From assembly GCA_963730225.1 (NCBI GenBank), contig CAVSQX010000004.1:1736001-1800000 (forward strand): a stretch of DNA of 64,000 bases. The letters are read 5' to 3'. Source of the DNA: CAVSQX01 sp963730225. GTDB lineage: Bacteria > Planctomycetota > Phycisphaerae > Tepidisphaerales > Tepidisphaeraceae. The notes beneath the pieces were generated by a model. The model worked only from the letters and a program-made list of their open reading frames with translations. It was not told the DNA's origin and did no database searches. Both the position numbers and the translations under genes were made by a program. Shown here piece after piece: positions 47,918 through 55,780 of this stretch; position 1 is the stretch's first letter, and the number at the start of each line of letters is the position of its first letter.

Positions 47918-49204
47918 ATGTCCACAATGGAGCACGCGGGCGTTTCGGTGCGCCAGATCATCGACAGCGGCGCGGTGGAAACCCATTTCCAGCCGATCCT
48001 CTCGGCACGTCAGCGCGCGGTGATGGGGGCCGAAGCACTGTCGCGCGGAGTGATGGGCGTCGAGGCCCTTTCGCGCGGGGCGGGGGCGATCCATCCGCAA
48101 ACCAAGGTTCTGATTCCCCCGCTGAAATTGTTCGAGATGGCCGCCGCCGAAGGCGTGGTGGTGGAACTGGATCGGCTCTGCCGAGTCAATGCCGTGCGCA
48201 CGTTTGCCCGATTGGATCGGCATGAAGACCTGATCCTGTTCATGAATTTCAACGCCGCTTCGATGGAGCACGCCGACGGAGCGCAGCACGCCCTGGACGA
48301 TCTGCTGAAGATCGTGAACGAAGCCAATCTCAGCCCGCGCAACGTGGCCATCGAAATTCTGGAGAGCGCGTTTACCGAGACAAAGGAATTGGAGAAGGGC
48401 CTGGCCGCCTTCAGCGAGCACGGGTTTTTGGTGGCCCTGGACGACGTCGGCACGGGTTATTCCAACCTCGACCGCATTTCAACCATCAAGCCGGACGTGT
48501 TGAAGTTGGATCGCAGCCTCATCAACGGGATCGACCGCGATCACCATCGGCGGGAGCTGTTCAAATCGCTGGTGCAGTTGACCCGGCGGATCGGGGCGCT
48601 GGTGGTGGCCGAAGGCGTCGAAACCCATCAGCAGGCGATCACCGCGCTGGAATTGGGCGCGGATTTGCTCCAGGGATATTTTCTGGGCATGCCGCAGCAC
48701 TCCGGCGATTTGCTTTGCCGCGACGCCGCCCAACGGATCGACGCGCTGGCCCGCCGGTACAAGGCGTACATGATCCAACGCATCAATGAGCGAAAGCTCC
48801 AGCATCGGCGATTTAATATCATCATGAACGAAATTCTGTGCGAACTGAGCAAGGTGGACGCCGAGGAATTCGACGATGTGCTGCACACGACGCTGCCCCA
48901 GTACGATAATGTGGAATGCGTTTACGTCATGGACGAAGCAGGGATTCAGATCAGCTCGACGGTGTGCAATCACCGCATTCCCAGCCGGCGTCGCGGCGTG
49001 ATGTTTCGCCCGGCCCCGCGCGGAGCCGATCATTCGCTGAAGGAATATTACTACGTTCTGCTGGATGTCGAGTTGAACAAATACACGACCGATCCGTACG
49101 TTTCCCTGGCCACCGGCAACCTCTGCCGCACCATCAGCACCTGCTTCCGCGACGCCCACAATAACAAAATGTATATCCTGTGCATCGATGTGCTGTGCGA
49201 ATAA
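47918..49204 (+). CDS. EAL-domain cyclic-di-GMP phosphodiesterase with duplicated EAL motif
   Basis: 428 residues, no membrane segment. EAL domain at about 12-260: EAL appears twice, at residues 39-41 and 49-51. MNFNAAS, AIEILES, ALDDVGTGYSNLD, VLKLDRSLI, VAEGVET and LLQGYFLG supply the metal, substrate and catalytic residues (E, N, E, DD, K, E, Q), so hydrolysis of c-di-GMP to pGpG is likely. The remaining 165 residues look like a YkuI-type C-terminal PAS/Cache sensor (IMNEILCELSKVDAEEF, then ECVYVMDEAGIQIS). The gene stands alone, ahead of rsgA. Confidence 0.88.
   Translation: MSTMEHAGVSVRQIIDSGAVETHFQPILSARQRAVMGAEALSRGVMGVEALSRGAGAIHPQTKVLIPPLKLFEMAAAEGVVVELDRLCRVNAVRTFARLDRHEDLILFMNFNAASMEHADGAQHALDDLLKIVNEANLSPRNVAIEILESAFTETKELEKGLAAFSEHGFLVALDDVGTGYSNLDRISTIKPDVLKLDRSLINGIDRDHHRRELFKSLVQLTRRIGALVVAEGVETHQQAITALELGADLLQGYFLGMPQHSGDLLCRDAAQRIDALARRYKAYMIQRINERKLQHRRFNIIMNEILCELSKVDAEEFDDVLHTTLPQYDNVECVYVMDEAGIQISSTVCNHRIPSRRRGVMFRPAPRGADHSLKEYYYVLLDVELNKYTTDPYVSLATGNLCRTISTCFRDAHNNKMYILCIDVLCE
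48020..48079 (+). repeat. 30-bp in-frame tandem duplication over the EAL motif
   Basis: Two 30-base units, 48020-48049 and 48050-48079, encode VMGAEALSRG and VMGVEALSRG. They differ at 6 of 30 bases; five changes are synonymous third-position changes and one is Ala to Val. The first copy keeps the usual spacing to the upstream FQPI strand; the second is an insertion of ten residues. Confidence 0.9.
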
Positions 49205-49267
49205 CCAGCCGAAATCGGGAACATTTTCTTCATTGAGGTTGTCGTAGCGGGTACAGTCATCCGCTGC

Positions 49268-50326
49268 ATGGGCTCAAAACGCCGCAAGCCGCGCACGACA
49301 TCCAACAGCCTCACCGAGCAATACGGTTTTGGTGAGTTTGACGACGCCGGCCTGGATGAGACCGATGTTCCCTCCTCGCAGCGATTCAGCGATCGCAACA
49401 AGCACGCACAGCAGAACAAAACGCTCCGCACGACGCAGATGCGAACGGCCGAGGCTGCGGCCCAAATCGATCCGGAAACATTGCCGATCGGGCAGGTCCG
49501 GCAAGTCTATTCACGGTTCTGCGAAATCGAACACGATGGTCGCACCCTGCTTTGCGTGGTTCGCAAAACCCTCAACAAGGTAAGCACCTCGCAGTTGGTC
49601 GTTGGAGACCGCGTGCGATTCCGAGAAGGCGGAACCAAAGATGAATCCGGCCGGCCCGAAGCGGTGATCGAACAGGTTCTGCCGCGGCAAACTGTGCTGA
49701 CGCGGGCCGACAGTTTCCGGCAAACCGTGCAGCATCCGATTGTCGCCAACGCGGGGCAGATGTTGATCGTCGCCAGCGTGAGTTCCCCAAGGCCCAAGTG
49801 GGGATTGATCGACCGCATGATCGTCGCCGCCCGCAGCGGCGGGCTGACCCCGATCATCTGCCTGAACAAAATCGATCTGCCGCGCGAAGGAAAGCCCGAG
49901 CCGCTGGAAGCCATTGCGTATTATCATTCGATCGGACTGACCACTGTTGCAACGAGCGTGGAAAAGTCGGTCGGAATCTCGGAGCTGCGCGAGATTCTGA
50001 AGGATCACACGACGGTGCTGGCCGGGCACAGCGGCGTGGGAAAATCCAGCCTGATTTCCACCGTCGAGCCGGGGTTGGACATTCGCATCGGGGCCGTCAG
50101 CAGCTTCAACGACAAGGGCCGGCACACCACGTCCAGCGCCCGGCGCTACGACCTGAGCTTCGGCGGAGCGGTGATCGACACACCGGGGGTAAAGCTGTTT
50201 GGATTGTGGGGCGTGACGCGGGAAAATCTGCTTTCCTTTTTCCCCGATGTCGAGGCCGACGCGGCGCCGAAATGGCGAATCGAAAGTTTCCGGCGAATCG
50301 AATCGACGCTGCCCGGCTTGCCGTGA
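49268..50326 (+). CDS. rsgA: Ribosome small subunit-dependent GTPase RsgA, C-terminus atypical
   Basis: 352 residues. An N-terminal charged extension (about 60 residues) precedes the OB domain. The circularly permuted GTPase has G4 LNKIDLP, then G1 LAGHSGVGKSSLI and G3 VIDTPGVKLFGL, the RsgA order. It helps 30S subunit maturation. The usual C-terminal zinc domain (C-x4-C-x-H-x5-C) is not visible: the matching segment is KWRIESFRRIESTLPG, then a stop. The normal helical end (AVRAAIAYDSVRNWRKLE) is present in the +1-related frame up to 50376, so a one-base loss near 50311-50322 is likely, yet the zinc ligands are absent in either reading. Confidence 0.85.
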   Translation: MGSKRRKPRTTSNSLTEQYGFGEFDDAGLDETDVPSSQRFSDRNKHAQQNKTLRTTQMRTAEAAAQIDPETLPIGQVRQVYSRFCEIEHDGRTLLCVVRKTLNKVSTSQLVVGDRVRFREGGTKDESGRPEAVIEQVLPRQTVLTRADSFRQTVQHPIVANAGQMLIVASVSSPRPKWGLIDRMIVAARSGGLTPIICLNKIDLPREGKPEPLEAIAYYHSIGLTTVATSVEKSVGISELREILKDHTTVLAGHSGVGKSSLISTVEPGLDIRIGAVSSFNDKGRHTTSSARRYDLSFGGAVIDTPGVKLFGLWGVTRENLLSFFPDVEADAAPKWRIESFRRIESTLPGLP

Positions 50327-50382
50327 GAGCCGCCATTGCATACGATTCTGTCCGCAACTGGCGGAAATTGGAGTGAATTTAA

Positions 50383-50604
50383 GTGGCTAAGTCCGAACCG
50401 ATCGAAATCGAAGCAACCGTCACCACCGCGCTGCCCAACGCGATGTTCAAGCTGAGGCTCGACAATTCGGACCGGGAAATCCTGGGCATCGTGTCGGGGA
50501 AGATGCGCAAGCATTTCATTCGCATTCTCCCCGGGGATCGGGTCAAAGTGGAACTTTCGCCGTACGATCTGACGCGGGGACGAATCGTATTTCGGCAGAA
50601 GTAA
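50383..50604 (+). CDS. infA: Translation initiation factor IF-1
   Basis: 73 residues, a single OB fold. The family signatures are all present: ALPNAMFKLRL, SGKMRKHFIRILPGDRVKVELSPYDLTRGRI. IF-1 binds the ribosomal A site during initiation. The start is GTG, preceded by GGAG, which is unusual for infA but reads MAKSEPIEIE as expected. It lies just after rsgA on the same strand and 6 bases before the end of the rsgA-frame continuation, so both ribosome-related genes may share a transcript. Confidence 0.95.
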   Translation: MAKSEPIEIEATVTTALPNAMFKLRLDNSDREILGIVSGKMRKHFIRILPGDRVKVELSPYDLTRGRIVFRQK

Positions 50605-50608
50605 TTCC

Positions 50609-51931
50609 TCACACCGCCGCGTAATATCCACGCACCGATCGGCTTCGCAGAATAAAAAGCAGCGCGATGGGATAGATCAGTCCCAGGATTGCCGGGGCGG
50701 CCATTATCGTTGCCGCCGGAAACGTGCTCCTCGCCGGACCGGCGGACGGCATGCTGGAAAAAAAGAGATATCCAACCTCGGCAGCGGCCACGGTCGCGAG
50801 GACGACCAATGGAATTTTCAGCGCGGCATAAATCCAGTGCAGCGTCGCGCCGCGCCGGCTCTGCCGCAGAACGAGAATCCCTGCCACCAGAAGAAAAATC
50901 GCCACGCCAAGATTGGCCGCGCTGGAAGCCAGCGCAATAAAAACCCACCGCAGATTTACTTTCCTGATCGCCGTCCGCGTGGGCACGGCGCTATTGGTTG
51001 TGGTGGAGTTCGTGACCTGTCCGGCGGAATCGAGCATGAGCGTGGATACGGTAGGTCCATATCTGGCCTGGATCATGGCGCTGCCGTCGGGAAACGACAT
51101 GGCCGTTAGGATCTGAGCGGCCGCTTCAGCGCCGCCGCCGGTCCGGTTGATCAACTGCTGCGCGGGGCCTTTCAGCATTTGCCTGATCGTTTTCTGCTGC
51201 TGCGGATTCAGCCGAGCGCCCAGGTGAGAAATTCGGGTAAGCACGGCGTGGATCTGAGCGTTGCTCAGCGTGGCAGTTCCCACGGTTGGGGTGAAGTCGC
51301 CCGTTTCGGATTCTTCCTCGGTGGTGGCCGCGCTGCTTCTGAGGGCGGGCTTCCCATCGGACGGGAAGAAAACCGCGTGGTCGTCGGAGATTTCCAGCCG
51401 ACCATTGCCCAACACGAAGAACTCGGGCCCGTTGCCCGCGCCGCTTGCGGTTTGTAAATGACCGCTGTCGGAGATTTCCGCCGAAACATCGGTGGCGTTC
51501 AAGGATTCCTCGGGCTGATCAAAAATATCCCTGCCGTGCTCGGCCAACAACGCATCGAGTTGCCGCTGACGAGTTTCCGAGAGCGATCGAATCCGCTGGA
51601 ACGCATCGATCACGATAAGCCTCTTGTCCGCGCTCATCGCTTGCGGGTTGGCGTCTTGGGCGATGTCGGGCCCTGCGGCGGATCCTGCGATAGAAACCGA
51701 GGTCGATGTCGAGCCCACGGCCGAAGCGATGGCCAACGTCATCATCATGCCCAAACCCGTCATCGCCCCGGCCACGCTGGCCACTATGCTCAGCGATGCG
51801 ACGACGATGCTGATAACTCCCATCGCCGTAATGGGAGCGGGTCGAACCATGGCGACGCCCGAATAATCCCCCGATTCCACCGCCAGCGGCTCAATGGGCA
51901 TGGGCGGGGGAAAGTTCCGGTCCGTCGACAT
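50609..51931 (-). CDS. Hypothetical membrane protein
   Basis: 440 residues. One hydrophobic segment lies near residues 35-75 (VISIVVASLSIVASVAGAM). A long soluble middle of about 220 residues follows, containing a possible helical LTxxQ-like unit (LNPQQQKTIRQMLKG). Three C-terminal membrane helices lie near residues 330-440. No catalytic motif is recognised. It converges with infA 4 bases away and is divergent from the exported Lon-like protease 98 bases upstream, which may indicate joint regulation. Confidence 0.65.
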   Translation of the reverse strand: MSTDRNFPPPMPIEPLAVESGDYSGVAMVRPAPITAMGVISIVVASLSIVASVAGAMTGLGMMMTLAIASAVGSTSTSVSIAGSAAGPDIAQDANPQAMSADKRLIVIDAFQRIRSLSETRQRQLDALLAEHGRDIFDQPEESLNATDVSAEISDSGHLQTASGAGNGPEFFVLGNGRLEISDDHAVFFPSDGKPALRSSAATTEEESETGDFTPTVGTATLSNAQIHAVLTRISHLGARLNPQQQKTIRQMLKGPAQQLINRTGGGAEAAAQILTAMSFPDGSAMIQARYGPTVSTLMLDSAGQVTNSTTTNSAVPTRTAIRKVNLRWVFIALASSAANLGVAIFLLVAGILVLRQSRRGATLHWIYAALKIPLVVLATVAAAEVGYLFFSSMPSAGPARSTFPAATIMAAPAILGLIYPIALLFILRSRSVRGYYAAV

Positions 51932-52029
51932 AACTCGATCTTACCGCCAGATTCCGGCCGTCCAAATCTCCCGATGGAATTGTCTTTCGTTGCCGTCGAA
52001 TGTTATTCTGATTCAGGGTGGATGGTTCT

Positions 52030-53703
52030 ATGCGGTGGGTTTGCCGGATCGGGATTCTACTGTGCGTGGCAGCCGCGATGGGGGCGGCCGCTGAATCCTA
52101 CCGCTCGCCCGATACATCAACCAACATTTTTGGCGGCGAACTCACCATCGACGCCACCGACCGCGCCAAAGCCGCCACGGCCTTGGCCGCGTTGGCCCGA
52201 AACAAACTCGACGCGGCCGATCCCAATTATCTTCGCAACGCCGCACGATTGGTGGGACTGGCTCTGATCCTGGATTCCAGTTGCAAAGACGCGCACACGA
52301 TCGACGAGGATTTGAGCGACGGCCGAACCATCTCCAAGACGAATTCTCGCCCACGATACATCGATCGAATGTTGCAGCAGATTCGCATCGTGGCCCAGGG
52401 CGCGCGGGATTCAATGGCGGCCCCGGACCGCACGGCGGCAGCGTATCTTTACAGCGCGATGGTGTTGGCGGCTTCCAACGACGACGATTCGCAGCAGATC
52501 GATTCGCTGAAGAAGGACGGCATCGCCGTTCACTGGGAATGGGCCGACGGCTTTGGGACGACCACCGCGCCGTCCGGTAAAGCCCAGCATCGGATGTCGA
52601 TTCGGCCCGTCGTCGAGGTGCGCGGATTGGTCGTGAGCCTGGCCGCCGATGGATTGTGGCACGGCAAAACGATCGATCTGATCGCCACAACCCGGCGCAC
52701 GCAGCAGAAGGCGCCGGTTATCAAGGCGGTGCAGCCTATGGGTCCGGAAATGCGCATCTCGTTCAACGAAGCAATTCGACTGGTGAAGCTACGGCACGAG
52801 CAACTGTCCAATGTGAATGTGGAGGTGAGCTTCGGCGACAAGTATTCCGAAAAAGACGGCGGCTCGGCCGGCACGGCCTTCACGCTGCTGATGCTCTCGG
52901 CGCTGGGCGGGCCGGAAATCAATCCCGATGCGGCGATGACCGGAGATATCACGGTCGATTCCAAAATTCGCCCGGTCGGTGAAGTGCCGGCCAAGGTGCA
53001 CGGCGCGGCGCTCGATCACTGCAAGCTGGTGGCGATTCCGGCAGACAATGTCGATTCGATGGACGACGCGGAATTGCTCGCCGGCCCGACGGCGCTGTGG
53101 GAAACGCACATTTTTTCGATCGCCACGCTGGACGATGCCATCGCTGTGATGCGAATCGACCCGAGCAGCGATATGACCGAGGCCCAGGAAATGTTCAATC
53201 AGCTCAAGGCGGCTTACGGAACCAAGTCCGTCTCGGACCTGAAAACAAAGGTGGTGCAGGACAAGCTGGCTGAAATTGTTGCTTTGGCCCCCAACGACGT
53301 CTCGGCCGCCGGCCTCCTGCGGCTGGCGCAGGGCAACGGGCCGACGCACCTGAGCGTCCTCACGACGCTCGAGCAGGCGTTTGCCGGAATCGGCCCGTTG
53401 CGGGCCGGCCTGAGTCCGAATATCGACGCCGGCGATGCTCCACAGGACACCGTCGACACTGCCCATCAATCTTTGTGGCATCTGCGGCGCATCGCTGATC
53501 CCAGCGCCGCTCCGGTAGTGACGGCGCTCGATGATTTCTGCACCGCGTACGGACGGTGGGCCAACTCCGCAGCGCCGATGAATTCAGACTACCGAAAGCA
53601 ACTGCTCCAGGATGTCCAGACCAAAGCCGAGGCCGTTCGAACTGCCTTGAATAAAGTGGCGTCTGATCCCGCGGTGATCGACAAGCTGATGCATCAGGGA
53701 TAA
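52030..53703 (+). CDS. Exported Lon-type (S16) serine protease domain protein
   Basis: 557 residues with a signal peptide (GILLCVAAAMGAAAES) and no AAA+ module. A Lon catalytic domain lies near residues 235-345: KDGGSAGTAFTLLMLSALGG, MTGDITVDSKIRPVGEVPAKVHGAA. The catalytic Ser279 and Lys322 are 43 residues apart, the same spacing as Ser679/Lys722 of E. coli Lon. The N-terminal 230 residues and the C-terminal 200 are helical and unrecognised. An ATP-independent periplasmic or extracellular protease is inferred. The start is the ATG 4 codons after a possible GTG. Confidence 0.8.
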   Translation: MRWVCRIGILLCVAAAMGAAAESYRSPDTSTNIFGGELTIDATDRAKAATALAALARNKLDAADPNYLRNAARLVGLALILDSSCKDAHTIDEDLSDGRTISKTNSRPRYIDRMLQQIRIVAQGARDSMAAPDRTAAAYLYSAMVLAASNDDDSQQIDSLKKDGIAVHWEWADGFGTTTAPSGKAQHRMSIRPVVEVRGLVVSLAADGLWHGKTIDLIATTRRTQQKAPVIKAVQPMGPEMRISFNEAIRLVKLRHEQLSNVNVEVSFGDKYSEKDGGSAGTAFTLLMLSALGGPEINPDAAMTGDITVDSKIRPVGEVPAKVHGAALDHCKLVAIPADNVDSMDDAELLAGPTALWETHIFSIATLDDAIAVMRIDPSSDMTEAQEMFNQLKAAYGTKSVSDLKTKVVQDKLAEIVALAPNDVSAAGLLRLAQGNGPTHLSVLTTLEQAFAGIGPLRAGLSPNIDAGDAPQDTVDTAHQSLWHLRRIADPSAAPVVTALDDFCTAYGRWANSAAPMNSDYRKQLLQDVQTKAEAVRTALNKVASDPAVIDKLMHQG

Positions 53704-53713
53704 TGCGTGGCCT

Positions 53714-54037
53714 TCACGATGCTGTTCGCATTATGAGCTCCAGCCCTTGCGCGACCATTTGCGACCGCTTGAGTTTGTGCCGCTTTGCGAATTTATCAGC
53801 CCGCTCCAGAAGCCCGCGCTCGATCGACACGGGAATCATTTTGGATCCCCGGCCCACGACGGGACGACCCAGCCTGCGTTTGACTCGACGCCAAAGCTTG
53901 CGATCCGACGGTGTCAGCGGCTTGCCTTCCCTGGGGCCAAATTCCCGGTCGATCTTCGCATATTCGGCCTCCTTCCGGGCGTCCGAGAAGGCCAGAAACT
54001 TTTCGATCGGGGTCGGAGTTGCTTTTCTTTTTGGCAT
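53714..54037 (-). CDS. Ribbon-helix-helix-type antitoxin, probable partner of the BrnT-like toxin
   Basis: 107 residues. The C-terminal half (MIPVSIERGLLERADKFAKRHKLKRSQMVAQGLELIM) fits a CopG/MetJ-type ribbon-helix-helix DNA-binding domain. The N-terminal half is basic and Pro-rich. It begins 33 bases after the toxin on the same strand, the BrnT-then-BrnA order. RHH antitoxins usually repress their own operon together with the toxin. BrnA itself is more distant, so only the family is claimed. Confidence 0.68.
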   Translation of the reverse strand: MPKRKATPTPIEKFLAFSDARKEAEYAKIDREFGPREGKPLTPSDRKLWRRVKRRLGRPVVGRGSKMIPVSIERGLLERADKFAKRHKLKRSQMVAQGLELIMRTAS

Positions 54038-54070
54038 GTCCGTTCTCCAAAGTGAACCGGGCCGCCCCGA

Positions 54071-54325
54071 CTAAATTCCGCGACGCCGTCGAGTCGTCAA
54101 CGGCATGGCGTGGATGACATATAGCGCGCCATCCGGATCGACCAGGTAAATCACCTGAACCAGGCGTGCGCCCTGCCCGCGTGCTTGCACCATCCATTTC
54201 CCTCGGCCGATTTTTCTGGGGAAGAGCCGCCGGGCGCTGCCCACGACTTCCTGGCGTTCCTGGATCGAAACACCATGCCGGGTCGCATGATCGCGGTTCC
54301 AGTCGTTCCACCGAAAAACCTGCAC
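54071..54325 (-). CDS. BrnT-like (DUF497) toxin
   Basis: About 84 residues. The BrnT-type signature is visible as VFRWNDWNRDHATRHGVSIQERQEVV, followed by the two-strand segment WMVQARGQGARLVQVIYLVDPDGALYVIHAMPLTTRRRR. BrnT is a RelE-fold ribonuclease. The GTG at 54325 is preferred over an ATG at 54361 because a -35/-10 pair on the same strand would place transcription start next to it; the longer form adds 12 residues with no family match. The antitoxin follows 33 bases later. Confidence 0.65.
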   Translation of the reverse strand: MQVFRWNDWNRDHATRHGVSIQERQEVVGSARRLFPRKIGRGKWMVQARGQGARLVQVIYLVDPDGALYVIHAMPLTTRRRRGI

Positions 54326-54332
54326 CAAATTA

Positions 54333-54361
54333 AATATATATAAATGTTCCGCGGCGTACAA
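54333..54361 (-). promoter_or_regulatory. Candidate promoter for the BrnT-like operon
   Basis: Reverse strand: TTGTAC (54361-54356), 17-base spacer, TATATT (54338-54333) inside the most AT-rich stretch of this region. Transcription would start about 54326, so the toxin mRNA may be leaderless or nearly so. Confidence 0.35.
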
Positions 54362-54400
54362 GCGCTAAGAAAAGAAACCAAAGGATTGCCCTTTGCGCCT

Positions 54401-54429
54401 CTTTCAGTTCAGCCGCCGCAAGTTATAAT
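54401..54429 (+). promoter_or_regulatory. Candidate promoter for alr
   Basis: A perfect TATAAT at 54424-54429 with a weak -35 (CTTTCA, 54401-54406) 17 bases upstream. The ATG chosen for alr is at 54458. It points away from the toxin promoter, so the short AT-rich gap serves two divergent units. Confidence 0.35.
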
Positions 54430-54457
54430 CCCGTCCTTGTTCGAACCTTTTCCGCCC

Positions 54458-55705
54458 ATGGATGGGCAAGCGAGCGCAGGCATGGATGCAAAAGACGCGC
54501 TGGGGGAGCCGACGGCGTACATTTCCCGGTCGGCTCTGCTGCACAACGCAAAAATTCTCCGCCGCTGCGTCGCCCCGGACGTGAAAATCTGCGCGATCGT
54601 GAAAGCCAATGCGTACGGCCACGGCGTCGATCTGGTTGTGGACACGCTGAGCAATTTCAGCGAGGGACAGTCGGACCAGCCCGCCGTCGATGCGTTCGCG
54701 GTGGCCGATCTGGATGAAGCCGCCAATCTGCCGCGCTTGACCAAACCGTTGTTGGTTCTACGTCCGGTGGAAAACACGTTTGTTGGACGGCAGCGGGCCA
54801 AAATCGAATTGGCGATTCGCCGCGGGTGGTGGATCACCGTTGTTTCGCCGGCGGCGGCGCAGGATGTGGCGCGAATCGCCCTGGCCGCCCAGCGGCGGGC
54901 GAATCTGCACGTCATGCTCGACACCGGATTGAACCGCGCCGGCGTCGGACCCGACGGGTTTGATGATCTGCTGGAGATCATTCAGGCCAATCCATCGCTG
55001 CGATTGGCCGGCGCGTACACGCATTTCGCGCATTCCGAAGACGCCGAGCATCCTTTCACGATCGAGCAACTGGCGGCGTTTCTCGACAAAACCGATCCGA
55101 TCGTCGCACGGCACAACGGAAAACTGGTTCGTCACGCGGCCAACTCCGGCGCGATCTTCTTCACGCCGCCGGCGCATCTGGATTGGGTGCGGCCGGGGAT
55201 CAGTTTGTATGGAATCGATCCAACCGGAAAACCGTCGATCGATCGACCGCTGCGGCCGGCGATGCGTTGGATCGCTCCGCTGATCGGCATTCGCGATCTG
55301 CCAATCGGCCAGACCGTCGGATACAACCAAACGTGGATCGCCAAGCGGCCGACCCGCATCGGACTGGTGCCGGTAGGATACGCCGACGGATATTCCCGCG
55401 ATTTTTCCAATCGTGGCGTCATGCTTTTGCACGGCTGCCCGGCCGCCGTCATCGGGCGCGTCAGCATGGATTTGCTGAGCATTGATCTGGCCCAGGTGCC
55501 GATGGCCGCGATCGGCGATGAAGTGACGATCCTGGATGACGACCCGCTATCCGAAGCCAGCGTTTACAAGCTGGCCCAATGGGCCGGGACGATTCCGTAC
55601 GAGATTTTCTGCCGAATCGGCCCGCGCGTGCGGCGGGTGCCGCACAATCCACCGGATGACAAATCGCCGCTCAGTTCGGCGGCGGAGTCAGCCGAAGATG
55701 AATGA
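54458..55705 (+). CDS. alr: Alanine racemase
   Basis: About 415 residues. It interconverts L- and D-Ala, a cell-wall precursor. PLP Lys is in CAIVKANAYGHGVDL. NLHVMLDTGLNRAGVG and the Tyr-containing PVGYADGYSRDFSN segment, with WVRPGISLYGIDP, are standard family motifs. The active-site Tyr is the one in VGYADGYSRDF, contributed across the dimer. The C-terminal beta domain is complete. The start at 54458 is somewhat uncertain; an ATG 8 codons later is also plausible. It is followed by an inverted repeat and a reductase gene. Confidence 0.92.
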   Translation: MDGQASAGMDAKDALGEPTAYISRSALLHNAKILRRCVAPDVKICAIVKANAYGHGVDLVVDTLSNFSEGQSDQPAVDAFAVADLDEAANLPRLTKPLLVLRPVENTFVGRQRAKIELAIRRGWWITVVSPAAAQDVARIALAAQRRANLHVMLDTGLNRAGVGPDGFDDLLEIIQANPSLRLAGAYTHFAHSEDAEHPFTIEQLAAFLDKTDPIVARHNGKLVRHAANSGAIFFTPPAHLDWVRPGISLYGIDPTGKPSIDRPLRPAMRWIAPLIGIRDLPIGQTVGYNQTWIAKRPTRIGLVPVGYADGYSRDFSNRGVMLLHGCPAAVIGRVSMDLLSIDLAQVPMAAIGDEVTILDDDPLSEASVYKLAQWAGTIPYEIFCRIGPRVRRVPHNPPDDKSPLSSAAESAEDE

Positions 55706-55706
55706 T

Positions 55707-55729
55707 GGCACGCCAGATGCGAGCGTGCC
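55707..55729. repeat. Inverted repeat after alr
   Basis: GGCACGC, 9-base loop, GCGTGCC: a perfect 7-bp stem directly after the alr stop codon, without a T-run. It may act as a rho-aided terminator or mRNA end-stabiliser. Confidence 0.4.
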
Positions 55730-55780
55730 GACGAACTCAACCGCCCAGGTCCGAGTATGAATTATGGCGGGGATAAATGT

